Assembly: GCF_001598215.1 (NCBI RefSeq)
Contig: NZ_BCXJ01000004.1
Span: 515,091 to 579,090, forward strand
Reading direction: 5' to 3'
Length of the DNA stretch: 64,000 bases
DNA from: Shouchella clausii
Lineage (GTDB): Bacteria > Bacillota > Bacilli > Bacillales > Bacillaceae_D
In this document: one piece after another, positions 17,271 to 25,914 of the stretch
Numbering within the stretch: position 1 is the stretch's first letter
How the letters are laid out: every line of letters begins with the position of its first letter
Made by a program: the position numbers and the translations under genes
Notes under the pieces: model-generated
Databases searched by the model: none
Told to the model about the DNA's origin: nothing
Seen by the model: only the letters and a program-made list of their open reading frames with translations

Positions 17271-18365
17271 ATGAGTGTACTACTTGCAGACACGAAGCTT
17301 CAAGAAGTGAAAGAAAAAGTGTTACATGGCGAGCGCCTTTCGATAGAAGATGGCCTTGTTTTATATGAAACGCCTGATTTGCTCGGAGTTGCACAACTGG
17401 CTAATATCGTCAACGAGCGGAAAAACGGGCAAAACGTTTATTTTATCGAGAACCTTTATATCAATCCAACGAACGTGTGTGAAGCCAACTGCGGATTTTG
17501 TGGCTTTAAGCGCAAACCAGGCGAAAAAGGCGCTTATACGATGGATGAGGAAGCATTATTAAAATATGTGGAAGACCGTTGGAACGACAACATCCGCGAA
17601 TTCCATATCGTTGGCGGGCACAACAATGAAGTCGGTTTCGAGTATTATGTGAATACCGTAAAAACGTTGAAAAAGCACTACCCGCAAGTAACGATTAAAG
17701 CGTATACAGGAGCAGAGATTGAATTTTTCTCACGCCTTGCTGGCATTTCTATGAAAGAAGTGATCCAAACGCTCATGGACGCGGGGCTGGCCACATTAAC
17801 TGGAGGCGGTGCAGAAATTTTGACTGAGCGGTACCGTGCTATTATGAGCCCGGATAAAGCATCGACAGACCAATGGCTTGAAGCACACGAAACGGCTCAC
17901 AACCTTGGCTTGCGCACTCATTCAACGATGCTTTACGGCTCAGTTGAAACGAAAGAAGAGCGCTTGATTCATATGCAACGGGTCCGCGACTTGCAAGACC
18001 GTACAAACGGTTTTATGGTTTTCATTCCTCTAGCGATGCAGCCGCGAAACGTAAAGGCAGGCTTAAACCGTCGTACTTCCGCTTACGATGATATGCGTAC
18101 GATTGCTGTCAGCCGCCTCATGCTCGACAATTTCCAGCATATAAAAGCGTATTGGATCAACATTGGCGTTCAGTTGACACAAATGGCGTTGACTTTTGGC
18201 TCCAGTGACATCCATGGCACATTAATTGAAGAACGGATTTCCCATTCTGTTGGTGCATTAACGTCTGCAGGCATTACGCGAAAAGAACTGATTCATATGA
18301 TCAAAACAGCTGGCAAAACACCAATCGAACGCGATACATTCTACAATGAAATAAAACGCTATTAA
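17271..18365 (+). CDS. mqnE: Aminofutalosine synthase MqnE (radical SAM)
   Basis: 364 residues. Radical SAM cluster cysteines C70, C74 and C77 in NVCEANCGFCGFKR (CxxxCxxC). GGGAEIL, THSTMLYGSVET, FIPLAMQP, IKAYWINIGVQL and the closing IERDTFYN fit MqnE, which joins carboxyvinyl-oxybenzoate to SAM-derived adenosine in the futalosine route to menaquinone. The related MqnC is the main alternative. Two starts are possible: ATG 17265 is only 2 bases from AGGAGG, ATG 17271 is 8 bases from it, so 17271 is chosen. It is inserted between yutM and dapF, where B. subtilis has no such gene. Confidence 0.85.
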   Translation: MSVLLADTKLQEVKEKVLHGERLSIEDGLVLYETPDLLGVAQLANIVNERKNGQNVYFIENLYINPTNVCEANCGFCGFKRKPGEKGAYTMDEEALLKYVEDRWNDNIREFHIVGGHNNEVGFEYYVNTVKTLKKHYPQVTIKAYTGAEIEFFSRLAGISMKEVIQTLMDAGLATLTGGGAEILTERYRAIMSPDKASTDQWLEAHETAHNLGLRTHSTMLYGSVETKEERLIHMQRVRDLQDRTNGFMVFIPLAMQPRNVKAGLNRRTSAYDDMRTIAVSRLMLDNFQHIKAYWINIGVQLTQMALTFGSSDIHGTLIEERISHSVGALTSAGITRKELIHMIKTAGKTPIERDTFYNEIKRY

Positions 18366-18370
18366 CATTT

Positions 18371-18407
18371 AAAAAGCCTGTCCGCAAACTTGCGGAACAG
18401 GCTTTTT
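18371..18407. terminator. Bidirectional terminator between mqnE and dapF
   Basis: AAAAAGCCTGT-CCGCAA pairs with TTGCGG-ACAGGCTTTTT; A and T runs on both sides suit both convergent genes. Confidence 0.9.
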
Positions 18408-18416
18408 AAGCATCCG

Positions 18417-19265
18417 TTAAAAAAAGACATTCCCTGTGCAAATATAATCGGCTGGCCCACTCATGAGCACATCGCCATTTTCTTGCCATACAATTGTTAG
18501 ATCACCGCCAAGCAAGTGGACCGTAACGGGGACACCCTGTTTTGCATATCCATTTAACACACTGGCGACGACTGCAGCGCACGCCCCTGTGCCGCACGCT
18601 TGCGTAATGCCTGAACCTCGTTCCCATACGCGAAAATGAAGTTCTGTCTCGCTGACCACTTCTACCCACTCGGCGTTAACCCAGTCTGGGAACAGAGAAT
18701 GTTTTTCGATCACAGGACCAAGCGTCTCAACAGGCGCTTCCTCGATTTGCTCAACAAACATGACTGCATGAGGATTTCCCATTGAAACAGCCGTCACTTG
18801 AACCGTTTCGCCATTGGCCTCCAGCTTTTCACCGACAACAGGCTTATCATCTCCGCCGATCATCGGAATTGCCTGCCTCATTAAACGCGGCGGTCCCATA
18901 TTGATGGTGACTGCTCCGACACGTCCCTCTTCATTCACATCAACAGTAGCAAAAACAGGACCGCCCAACGTCTCAATCGAAAATGCCTTTTCGTGAACCA
19001 ACCCATGTTCGTAGCTATATTTTGCGACGCAACGCAATCCATTCCCGCAATTTTTTGCTTCCGATCCATCATTATTAAAAATACGCATTTTTATCGCGCA
19101 TGAAGTAGAAGGGCCAATCAATATCATGCCGTCACTGCCAATCCCTCGGTTCGGATCGGCTAGCCAAACCGCTGTTTCAGCCAAGCGCTCTTCGGGTAAA
19201 GATTCCTTAAATAGATTGATGTAAATATAGCTGTTACCGAGGCCGTGCATTTTTGTAAACTCCAT
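18417..19265 (-). CDS. dapF: Diaminopimelate epimerase
   Basis: 282 residues. It interconverts LL- and meso-diaminopimelate, the last step before lysine and a peptidoglycan precursor. The two catalytic cysteines are C73 in NCGNGLRC and C224 in [11 protein letters not shown]. Start [11 protein letters not shown] at 19265 has GTGAGGAAG upstream; the longer frame to 19301 lacks one and would overlap the next gene. Same position as B. subtilis dapF. Confidence 0.95.
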   Translation of the reverse strand: MEFTKMHGLGNSYIYINLFKESLPEERLAETAVWLADPNRGIGSDGMILIGPSTSCAIKMRIFNNDGSEAKNCGNGLRCVAKYSYEHGLVHEKAFSIETLGGPVFATVDVNEEGRVGAVTINMGPPRLMRQAIPMIGGDDKPVVGEKLEANGETVQVTAVSMGNPHAVMFVEQIEEAPVETLGPVIEKHSLFPDWVNAEWVEVVSETELHFRVWERGSGITQACGTGACAAVVASVLNGYAKQGVPVTVHLLGGDLTIVWQENGDVLMSGPADYICTGNVFF

Positions 19266-19273
19266 TTTCTTCC

Positions 19274-19513
19274 TCACTTTCTTAACGGTTCGTCTGCCCA
19301 AAAATAATCATCATCCGCTTCAAGAATGGTCATCACTTTATGGCAACATGGCATGACAAGACGAACTTTGAATGACTCTTTTGCCTGTGCAACATCCTTT
19401 TCTTTCAGGGGAGTCAGCACGTGTTCCGTTTGGCAATAAGGGCATGTTTCAATATAAAAGTCTTTGCCTTGCTGCTCATAAGGCCATGTGTGGCTAAAAG
19501 GTAAAAAGGCCAT
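19274..19513 (-). CDS. Small zinc-ribbon-like protein, unknown
   Basis: 79 residues with CPYC near residue 24 and a CCHK near residue 56, which together could bind zinc. No membrane segment. AAAGGAG precedes ATG by 6 bases. The stop is 8 bases before dapF, so the two are likely cotranscribed. In B. subtilis this position is near yutK/yuzB; I do not recognise this protein. Confidence 0.7.
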   Translation of the reverse strand: MAFLPFSHTWPYEQQGKDFYIETCPYCQTEHVLTPLKEKDVAQAKESFKVRLVMPCCHKVMTILEADDDYFWADEPLRK

Positions 19514-19534
19514 TTTATCGCTCCTTTATCATCG

Positions 19535-19569
19535 AAAGGAGCTGCAACAAAGTAGGTGCAGCTTCCTTA
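19535..19569 (-). terminator. Weak hairpin after yuzB
   Basis: AAGGAGCTGCA and TGCAGCTTCCTT form an imperfect stem with one bulge; the T tract on the minus strand is poor. Confidence 0.4.
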
Positions 19570-19576
19570 GCAGCAC

Positions 19577-19813
19577 TTAAAACATAGGATTTTCTTCTAA
19601 ATATTTATAAATATTGGAAACTAGCGCTTCTGGGGTATCTCCAGCTATATACTCGCCGTTAACGAGAGCGAAATAGTCGAGCGCACATGTGCCGCAATGG
19701 TTGAGGCAACCGTATTCAATTATATCTAAATTCGGGTCTTTTTCTAGCTCTTCCATCGCATCATGTGATCCGCTTGCCAAGTTGCTTAAACAAAATTCAA
19801 TAATCGGTCTCAT
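19577..19813 (-). CDS. yuzB: YuzB (DUF1450)
   Basis: 78 residues with [12 protein letters not shown] at the start and [20 protein letters not shown], a cysteine pattern typical of the DUF1450/YuzB family with a thioredoxin-like or ferredoxin-like look. The frame extends to 19861, but GAGGTGA is 6 bases before ATG 19813. Beside yutJ as in B. subtilis. Function unknown. Confidence 0.85.
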   Translation of the reverse strand: MRPIIEFCLSNLASGSHDAMEELEKDPNLDIIEYGCLNHCGTCALDYFALVNGEYIAGDTPEALVSNIYKYLEENPMF

Positions 19814-19930
19814 GTGCGTCACCTCAACCGTTATGCTACTCTGTCTGTCCGTTAAAGTCAATCATCCCTTTTTAAGACCTCCAGAACAGTGAAGCGCTCA
19901 TTCATTTTGTAACAAAACGTTCAAAAACGG

Positions 19931-19977
19931 TTGTCGGATCTCTCATCAATCGGTATAATCAAAACTGACCGAGGTCA
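19931..19977 (+). promoter_or_regulatory. SigA promoter with TetR-type palindrome
   Basis: TTGTCG (19931-19936), a 17-base spacer, and TATAAT (19954-19959). The palindrome TGACC GA GGTCA (19966-19977) lies 7-18 bases downstream of the -10 and would cover the transcription start. It is a good candidate for autorepression by the TetR domain encoded next. Confidence 0.7.
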
Positions 19978-20034
19978 CTTTTTCATATCCTCTAAAATTG
20001 GAGGTGAACCCGCCACTGTTATTGGTGGACCATT

Positions 20035-21669
20035 ATGGCCGTCCTCCAGAAAAAGAAGAAGACCCGTTTGGCCATTTTAAATGCGGCCGTGTCCCTTTTT
20101 CATCAAAAAGGGTTTCACTCAACAACGGTACAAGAAATTACAAATCATGCACATGTAGCAAAGGGGACATTTTTTAACCATTTTCCTACAAAAGAATCGA
20201 TTTTGCATGCGCTTGCAGAAGAACGGCTGCTCTTGCTGGCAAACAGCCAATCCACCGGCGCAGGCAGCCAGTCACTGCTAGCAAATATTCGGGCAAGCCT
20301 GCTCTACTTATTGGAAGACTACGATATTCATCCTACATTAACGGTGCTTATTTGGAAACATGCTGCTGAGCACGAAGATAGCCTGTTCGCCCATTGGAAG
20401 CAGCTGCTAGAAGAAACGAAAGAAGAGTGGGTTGCCAGTGGCATCGACCACGGCTTACTCGCCCACATTATTAACAGCCATGTTGCTTATGGGTTGCATG
20501 CATTTCGCTATGAACCGACTTGCATCGGTCTTGTAGAAAAAATAATGACACTTGTAGAGACAAGTTTTGGCACCATTTCAAAAAGAAGGAGACCTTTTTC
20601 CATGAAGAAACTCGTCGTATTAGGAGCAGGATATGGAGGCATGCGCTTGTTACAGCGTTTATTGCCAAACGACTTGCCAAAGGACTGGGAAATCATCCTT
20701 GTCGATCAACTCCCTTACCATTGTTTAAAAACCGAATATTATGCCCTTGCCGCTGGAACGGCATCAGACCACCATTTGCGCGTCTCTTTCCCTGAAGATG
20801 AGCGCTTGCGCATCAAATACGCGACCGTTACTGCCATTCATTTGCAAGATTCAACAATTGACCTTGACAATGGCGAGTCGATTCCATTTGACAAACTCGT
20901 TATTGGCCTCGGTTGCACAGATAATTACCACGGCGTGCCTGGAGCTGACCAGTATACGTACAGCATTCAAACGATGGGCGCCACAAGAAGAACATATGAA
21001 GCGCTCAACAATGTTCGTCCAGAGGGAGTCGTCTCCATTGTTGGCGGTGGTTTAAGCGGTGTTGAGCTTGCTAGTGAACTGCGGGAAAGCCGGCCCGATT
21101 TGACGATTCGCCTATTTGACCGCGGCGATTACATTTTGTCGATGTTTCCGAAAAAATTAAGCACGTATGTGCAAAACTGGTTTGTCGAACACGGAGTCGA
21201 TGTCAGCAACAATTCCAACATTACAAAAGTCGAGCCCGGCGCGATTTACAACCATGACGAGCGCATCGAAACAGATGCAGTCATTTGGACGGCCGGCGTT
21301 CAGCCTGTTGATGTTGTCCGCACCCTTGACGTTGAAAAAGACCGCTCTGGCCGGATTGTCTTGACTCCCCAACACTTTATACCAGATCATCCTAATGTTT
21401 TTGTTGTCGGCGACTGCGCAAGCCTTCCTCATGCGCCAAGCGCCCAGCTTGCCGAATCACAAGCAGAGCAAATTGTGACGATTTTAAAGCATCAATGGAA
21501 AGGAGAAGAATTGCCTGAGACGTTACCGCGCATTAAATTAAAAGGTGTGCTCGGTTCACTTGGCAAAAAACACGGCTTCGGCATGATGGGTGAAAGACCC
21601 CTTACCGGTAGAGTGCCGCGGATTCTAAAAAGCGGCGTGCTGTGGATGTACAAATACCATTCTGGTTGA
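20035..21669 (+). CDS. TetR regulator fused in frame to NADH dehydrogenase-like YutJ
   Basis: 544 codons without a stop. Residues 1-188 are a TetR-family repressor: HTH with ILNAAVSLFHQKGFHSTTVQEITNHAHVAKGTFFNHFPTK split over about 14-56, then a helical ligand domain. Residues 190-544 are a complete NDH-2-like flavoprotein (see the yutJ entry). No stop codon separates them. An internal AAGGAG 10 bases before ATG 20602 would allow separate translation of the second part. GGTGG precedes ATG 20035. Whether a fusion protein is made, or two proteins, cannot be told from sequence. Confidence 0.75.
   Translation: MAVLQKKKKTRLAILNAAVSLFHQKGFHSTTVQEITNHAHVAKGTFFNHFPTKESILHALAEERLLLLANSQSTGAGSQSLLANIRASLLYLLEDYDIHPTLTVLIWKHAAEHEDSLFAHWKQLLEETKEEWVASGIDHGLLAHIINSHVAYGLHAFRYEPTCIGLVEKIMTLVETSFGTISKRRRPFSMKKLVVLGAGYGGMRLLQRLLPNDLPKDWEIILVDQLPYHCLKTEYYALAAGTASDHHLRVSFPEDERLRIKYATVTAIHLQDSTIDLDNGESIPFDKLVIGLGCTDNYHGVPGADQYTYSIQTMGATRRTYEALNNVRPEGVVSIVGGGLSGVELASELRESRPDLTIRLFDRGDYILSMFPKKLSTYVQNWFVEHGVDVSNNSNITKVEPGAIYNHDERIETDAVIWTAGVQPVDVVRTLDVEKDRSGRIVLTPQHFIPDHPNVFVVGDCASLPHAPSAQLAESQAEQIVTILKHQWKGEELPETLPRIKLKGVLGSLGKKHGFGMMGERPLTGRVPRILKSGVLWMYKYHSG
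20602..21669 (+). CDS. yutJ: YutJ, NADH dehydrogenase-like (internal start)
   Basis: 355 residues, the same length as B. subtilis YutJ. FAD fold LVVLGAGYGGMRLLQRLL at the N terminus, NADH fold VSIVGGGLSGVELASELRE, and PNVFVVGDCASLPHAPSAQLAESQAEQI near the end. It probably passes electrons from NADH to menaquinone or another acceptor. The AAGGAG at 20585-20590 and ATG 20602 make an independent start likely, though the upstream TetR frame runs into it. The yuzB-yutJ-yuzD-yutI order is conserved with B. subtilis. Confidence 0.85.
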   Translation: MKKLVVLGAGYGGMRLLQRLLPNDLPKDWEIILVDQLPYHCLKTEYYALAAGTASDHHLRVSFPEDERLRIKYATVTAIHLQDSTIDLDNGESIPFDKLVIGLGCTDNYHGVPGADQYTYSIQTMGATRRTYEALNNVRPEGVVSIVGGGLSGVELASELRESRPDLTIRLFDRGDYILSMFPKKLSTYVQNWFVEHGVDVSNNSNITKVEPGAIYNHDERIETDAVIWTAGVQPVDVVRTLDVEKDRSGRIVLTPQHFIPDHPNVFVVGDCASLPHAPSAQLAESQAEQIVTILKHQWKGEELPETLPRIKLKGVLGSLGKKHGFGMMGERPLTGRVPRILKSGVLWMYKYHSG

Positions 21670-21681
21670 TGGCTTTTATAG

Positions 21682-21705
21682 GCACACTGTTTGACGACAG
21701 TGTGC
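21682..21705. terminator. Hairpin between yutJ and yuzD
   Basis: GCACACTGT (21682-21690) pairs with ACAGTGTGC (21697-21705), between convergent genes; flanking T/A runs are modest. Confidence 0.65.
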
Positions 21706-21710
21706 TTCTA

Positions 21711-22025
21711 CTATGCGAGAATCGCTTCCACTTTTTCAACAATCATTTTTAAATTCGGGTTGCCTTCTGCAACCACTTCACCATTTAGAACAACGAGCGG
21801 ATAAAAATACGCTTCATTTAAAATCGCCGCAGCCAAGCGCTTTTTTTCTTCCGATGATTGCGGTTCGTCAATGTCGACATAATCAAACTCAAGAGGCGCC
21901 TGTGGGAATTTCCGTAGTAAAGCCGCTTCGAGCCATTCCTTAGTATCTAATGCACTAGGCAAATGAACGCAAGAAGCACATTTTTGCTTAGCGCCATAAA
22001 TGGTAAACATGATTGATTTAGCCAT
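21711..22025 (-). CDS. yuzD: YuzD (DUF1462), thioredoxin-like
   Basis: 104 residues with CASC at about residues 17-20 after [10 protein letters not shown] and the thioredoxin-like elements VDID and [19 protein letters not shown]. Matches the DUF1462/YuzD family by sequence and place beside yutI. GGGGGAG precedes ATG. Redox role inferred from the CxxC. Confidence 0.85.
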   Translation of the reverse strand: MAKSIMFTIYGAKQKCASCVHLPSALDTKEWLEAALLRKFPQAPLEFDYVDIDEPQSSEEKKRLAAAILNEAYFYPLVVLNGEVVAEGNPNLKMIVEKVEAILA

Positions 22026-22177
22026 TTGTTCTCCCCCATTCTTTTCTTACAGCTTACATGAGCACCGGCAAATCTGGCAACGCCTGTGTGATAAAAATCG
22101 AGAAAGATGGTGGCAATGCATGGATTTTTTTTTACGCGCCTATTATAATGGAGAATAAGCAGAAAGGAGTGGTTCGA

Positions 22178-22417
22178 ATGGAAACAAGCACTGAGTTGAT
22201 GGAGCAAGTCCAAGAAGTACTTGACAAGCTTCGTCCGTTTTTGCTTCGTGACGGCGGCGACGTTGAGCTGATTGACGTAGAAGATGGCGTCGTAAAAGTT
22301 CGCCTTCTAGGTGCATGCGGTTCATGCCCAAGTTCAACGATTACGTTGAAAGCTGGAATTGAACGTGCTCTTCTTGAAGAAGTACCAGGCATTACGGAGA
22401 TTGAACAAGTTTTTTAA
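22178..22417 (+). CDS. yutI: NifU-like scaffold protein YutI
   Basis: 79 residues, a free-standing NifU C-terminal domain that carries or transfers Fe-S clusters. It shows [35 protein letters not shown], with CGSC as the cluster cysteines. The frame extends to 22058, but AAAGGAGTGG just before ATG 22178 and the family length fix the start. TATAAT at 22144-22149 is a possible -10. Confidence 0.93.
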   Translation: METSTELMEQVQEVLDKLRPFLLRDGGDVELIDVEDGVVKVRLLGACGSCPSSTITLKAGIERALLEEVPGITEIEQVF

Positions 22418-22430
22418 TAGCTGAAAATCA

Positions 22431-22461
22431 ACAGCAGCATCGTTTCCATGCTGCTGTTTTG
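22431..22461 (+). terminator. Terminator after yutI
   Basis: ACAGCAGCAT (22431-22440) pairs with ATGCTGCTGT (22448-22457) and ends in T4. Confidence 0.85.
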
Positions 22462-22466
22462 CACAC

Positions 22467-22496
22467 AAAAGCCGACCCCCTGGGTCGGCTTCTTTA
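22467..22496. terminator. Terminator for thrB, likely bidirectional
   Basis: GCCGACCC (22471-22478) pairs with GGGTCGGC (22482-22489). The minus strand has TTTT after the stem, serving the thr operon; the plus strand has TTCTTT. Confidence 0.8.
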
Positions 22497-22545
22497 TGTG
22501 TTCGCGTCGTTTGTCTAACGCTCCTCCTTGTATACTAGGAAAAAA

Positions 22546-23439
22546 CTATGCTTGTGCAATCGACACGGCTGATCCTTGAACAGCTGGACGCATGACCTCC
22601 GCACTGCAAGCAGGGAACTGCTTATTTAGACGGCTTGCAAATGCTTCGCCTTTCCCTTCTTTTACTAAGCAAAGAATAATAGGCCCTGCGCCGCTAAGCG
22701 CCGCTCCGTATGCGTCCTCATCTGCTTGAGCATAGGCGCAAACATCCGGTAAGTGGGGAATCAACTGCTGACGGTAAGGCTGGTGGAAGCGGTCTGCTAA
22801 CATCATTTTTCCTACTAGTTCCCAATCTTGCTTTACAAGTGCCGCTGCCAGTACATTGGCGACTGAACTTGCCTGAACGGCTTCCTTGTACGATAACATA
22901 TCTGGCAAAACCGCACGCGCTTTTTTCGTAGCCAGTGTCTTCGGAGGGATAAGGGCAACAAGGTCGATGTTTGGCGCTTCCACATGAAGGATCTCCGTCG
23001 ATTCTTCGCTGTGTGTGCCAATCACTAAGCCCCCATAAATAGAAGCAGCTACATTGTCTGGATGCCCCTCCCATAAGGAAGCAAGACGGGCCTTTTCCGC
23101 TTTTGAAGCAAACTGGCCACAAACAGAAGCAGCCAATTCAATGCCAGCAACGATCGCTGCGGCACTGCTGCCGAATCCTTTTGAAAGAGGGATGCCATTA
23201 TTCATGACAACGCGACATGGGGGCAAAACCTTTCCCCATTCTTTGCTCGCAAAAGCAGCGGCTTTTGTCACTAAATTATCGGTACCTATATTCTCCAAGC
23301 CAGGCGAAGAACAAATAAACGACCACTTGCTTGCTTGTTCAACTTCCAAGTGCAAATAACGGTTTAAAGCAAGGCCAATTGAATCAAATCCTGGCCCTAA
23401 ATTGGCTGTGCTAGCGGGAACAGTAATCGAAAAAGCCAT
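22546..23439 (-). CDS. thrB: Homoserine kinase
   Basis: 297 residues, GHMP kinase fold. It phosphorylates homoserine for threonine synthesis. [22 protein letters not shown] is the family start, the ATP loop is PLSKGFGSSAAAIVAG (about 88-103), and GAALSGAGPIILCLV is the third motif. The start overlaps the thrC stop by one base (TAATG), showing tight coupling in hom-thrC-thrB. Confidence 0.96.
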   Translation of the reverse strand: MAFSITVPASTANLGPGFDSIGLALNRYLHLEVEQASKWSFICSSPGLENIGTDNLVTKAAAFASKEWGKVLPPCRVVMNNGIPLSKGFGSSAAAIVAGIELAASVCGQFASKAEKARLASLWEGHPDNVAASIYGGLVIGTHSEESTEILHVEAPNIDLVALIPPKTLATKKARAVLPDMLSYKEAVQASSVANVLAAALVKQDWELVGKMMLADRFHQPYRQQLIPHLPDVCAYAQADEDAYGAALSGAGPIILCLVKEGKGEAFASRLNKQFPACSAEVMRPAVQGSAVSIAQA

Positions 23440-24509
23440 TACTTTACCGCCGGCTTTGTGGCCATTAAATAATCGGCCAGCGCTGTTTTTGAATCTTCAA
23501 CCGTTGTCGTTTGCACATTGGAGAGGTCTATAGCCGTTGTCGGATCCTTTAAACCATTGCCAGTTAGAACTGCGACGATTTTGGAGCCCTTTGCTACTTT
23601 CCCTGCTTGAATCTGTTTTTTTAAGCCTGCTAATGATGCACATGAACCTGGTTCAGCAAACACGCCTTCTTTTTTCGCTATTTCCCGGTACGCATCAACA
23701 ATTTCTTCGTCCGTCACCGAGTCGATTTCGCCTTTTGACTCATTCGCAGCTTGTACAGCCAATTTCCAACTCGCTGGATTGCCAATGCGGATGGCAGTGG
23801 CAATCGTCTCTGGATGCTCAATGACATGCTGCTTCACAATCGCTGCCGCCCCTTCCGCTTCAAAACCATGCATACGCGGCCGGCCCGTTTGGTACAACTC
23901 ATCGTATTCTTTAAAGCCCATCCAATAAGCAGAGATGTTTCCAGCATTTCCGACAGGGATTGCCAATACATCTGGGGCAGCCCCTAAGGCATCACAAATT
24001 TCAAAGGCTGCTGTCTTTTGACCATGGAGCCTATATGGATTGACAGAGTTGACAAGGGCTATTGGCTCGGTTTCGCACAATTCTCTTACGAGCGCAAGAG
24101 CACGGTCAAAGTTCCCTTCAATTTCGATGATTTCTGCTCCGTACATCGCCGCCTGGGCTACTTTCCCTAGTGCCGTTTTGCCTTTTGGGATAACAACAAT
24201 CGAACGCAGCCCCGCTCGTGCTCCGTAGGCGGAAGCTGCCGCGGACGTATTGCCTGTTGAGGCGCAAATAAGCGCCTGCGCCCCTTCTTCTTTCGCTTTT
24301 GCCACAGCGACAACCATTCCTCGGTCTTTAAACGATCCAGTCGGGTTTGCGCCTTCATACTTCACATAAAGCTCTACGCCCCATTCCTCCGATAAATGCT
24401 CGAGTTTAAGTAAAGGCGTATTGCCTTCGCCAAGTGTCAATGCCGGCGTGTTTTCCGTAATCGGCAAATACGAACCGTATTCTTTTAAAAGTCCTGCCCA
24501 AGCAGCCAT
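23439..24509 (-). CDS. thrC: Threonine synthase
   Basis: 356 residues, PLP enzyme that converts O-phosphohomoserine to threonine. K61 in [10 protein letters not shown] is the Schiff-base lysine, [20 protein letters not shown] binds the cofactor phosphate region, and [11 protein letters not shown] closes the fold. It overlaps hom upstream and thrB downstream by one base each. Confidence 0.96.
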   Translation of the reverse strand: MAAWAGLLKEYGSYLPITENTPALTLGEGNTPLLKLEHLSEEWGVELYVKYEGANPTGSFKDRGMVVAVAKAKEEGAQALICASTGNTSAAASAYGARAGLRSIVVIPKGKTALGKVAQAAMYGAEIIEIEGNFDRALALVRELCETEPIALVNSVNPYRLHGQKTAAFEICDALGAAPDVLAIPVGNAGNISAYWMGFKEYDELYQTGRPRMHGFEAEGAAAIVKQHVIEHPETIATAIRIGNPASWKLAVQAANESKGEIDSVTDEEIVDAYREIAKKEGVFAEPGSCASLAGLKKQIQAGKVAKGSKIVAVLTGNGLKDPTTAIDLSNVQTTTVEDSKTALADYLMATKPAVK

Positions 24510-25810
24510 TATCTTTTTCCTCCCTCAACTCGGTACGAGCTTGCTATCGTTTTAACTACATCTAGCTGCTCAAGCTCTTCCATTAATTCCTTATATACAG
24601 CTCGGTTGGTCACATGTGTAATGATCACAATTTCCGCCATTTCTTCATCTTCCATTGGAAGCTGCAAGAGCTTTTCAAAGCTGACGTCATATCTAGCAAA
24701 TAACGATGTAATGCCTGAAAACGTGCCTGTTCGGTCCTCTACATGCAAGCGAATAAAAAACTGTGATTGCTTTTCCTGCTCTTCTTTAAACACTGCTTCA
24801 TATAGTGGCTTCGTTGCCGCATAGCCGTTGACGCGATGGCGCATATTTTTCATAACCGAAACGAGGTCGCTTACCACTGCTGTTGCAGTCGGCAACGAGC
24901 CAGCTCCAGGCCCGTAAAACATCGTTTCGCCAACGGCTTCTCCATGGACAAAGACAGCATTGTATTCATTTTGCACGCTGGCTAGTGGATGGTCCGATGG
25001 CAAGAGTGTTGGTTCAACACATACTTCCAACCGCCCCTCATCCCTTTTCGCAACGCCGATCAACTTCATGGTGAGCCCGAGTTGCTCGCAAAAATGCAAG
25101 TCTTTGCCTGATACATTGGTTATCCCTTTCACGGCTACATCACTAAGCTGGACAGGCGCTGAAAAGCCAAGCGTCGCTAAAATTGCCATTTTTCTAGCCG
25201 CGTCCAGCCCTTCTACGTCAGCAGTTGGATCCGCTTCAGCAAACCCCAGCTCTTGCGCTTCCTTGAGTACATCTTCATAAGAGCGGTTTTCCTGGCTCAT
25301 TTTCGTTAAAATATAGTTGGTCGTGCCATTGACAATTCCCATCATTTTTGTAATCCGGTCAGCCGACAACCCTTCCGTGATCGTCCGCAAAATCGGGATG
25401 CCTCCAGCTACGCTCGCTTCATAATAAACGTCCACCTCTTGCTCGGCCGCAAGCGCGAGAAGCGAAGCCCCCCATTCAGCCATGAGGTCTTTATTGGCTG
25501 TAACAATATGCTTTTTCTGGCGAATTGCTTTTTCAAGCAGTTGCTTCGTCTCGGTTACTCCACCCATGACTTCAATGACAACATCCAGGTCTGGGTCGCC
25601 AAGAATGTCTTCTGGATTTGTTGTCAATTCGACACCGTTTACTTCTGATCCTCGCACTTTATCTATTTGTTTGACGAGTGCTTTTTTTATCGCGACAGGC
25701 CTTCCGGCTTGGTGCGCCAATTCATTTTGATGCCGTTCCACAATCGACACTACGCCAGTGCCAACCGTTCCTAAACCTAAAAGGCCAACTTGAATCGCTC
25801 TCTCCCCCAC
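24509..25810 (-). CDS. hom: Homoserine dehydrogenase
   Basis: 433 residues, matching the B. subtilis length. It reduces aspartate semialdehyde to homoserine. N-terminal NADP fold [16 protein letters not shown], catalytic region with [11 protein letters not shown] and [13 protein letters not shown], then a C-terminal ACT domain (about 350-425, [16 protein letters not shown]) that normally senses threonine. The frame extends to 25939 but that extension has no coding character. GTG 25810 follows GGGGAG with 5-base spacing. Promoter at 25865-25893 gives a short leader, with no room for a T-box. Confidence 0.95.
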   Translation of the reverse strand: MGERAIQVGLLGLGTVGTGVVSIVERHQNELAHQAGRPVAIKKALVKQIDKVRGSEVNGVELTTNPEDILGDPDLDVVIEVMGGVTETKQLLEKAIRQKKHIVTANKDLMAEWGASLLALAAEQEVDVYYEASVAGGIPILRTITEGLSADRITKMMGIVNGTTNYILTKMSQENRSYEDVLKEAQELGFAEADPTADVEGLDAARKMAILATLGFSAPVQLSDVAVKGITNVSGKDLHFCEQLGLTMKLIGVAKRDEGRLEVCVEPTLLPSDHPLASVQNEYNAVFVHGEAVGETMFYGPGAGSLPTATAVVSDLVSVMKNMRHRVNGYAATKPLYEAVFKEEQEKQSQFFIRLHVEDRTGTFSGITSLFARYDVSFEKLLQLPMEDEEMAEIVIITHVTNRAVYKELMEELEQLDVVKTIASSYRVEGGKR

Positions 25811-25864
25811 ACTAACACTCCCCACTGTCCTTATATGAAATACACATGTTTTCTTATAATGGAC

Positions 25865-25893
25865 ATTATAAAAGGAATTGCCAGCGAATTCAA
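25865..25893 (-). promoter_or_regulatory. SigA promoter of hom-thrC-thrB
   Basis: Minus-strand TTGAAT (25888-25893), 17-base spacer, TATAAT (25865-25870), 55 bases before the chosen hom start. Confidence 0.75.
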
Positions 25894-25914
25894 GCATTAC
25901 TTTTAGGCAATGCT

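Noticed and set aside
22501..22535. CGTCGTTTGTCTAACGCTCC as another dispersed-repeat copy
   Set aside because: Too short a match to separate from chance.
25811..25914. Possible T-box or threonine leader before hom
   Set aside because: The promoter is only about 55 bases from the start; no specifier loop or terminator hairpin is seen.
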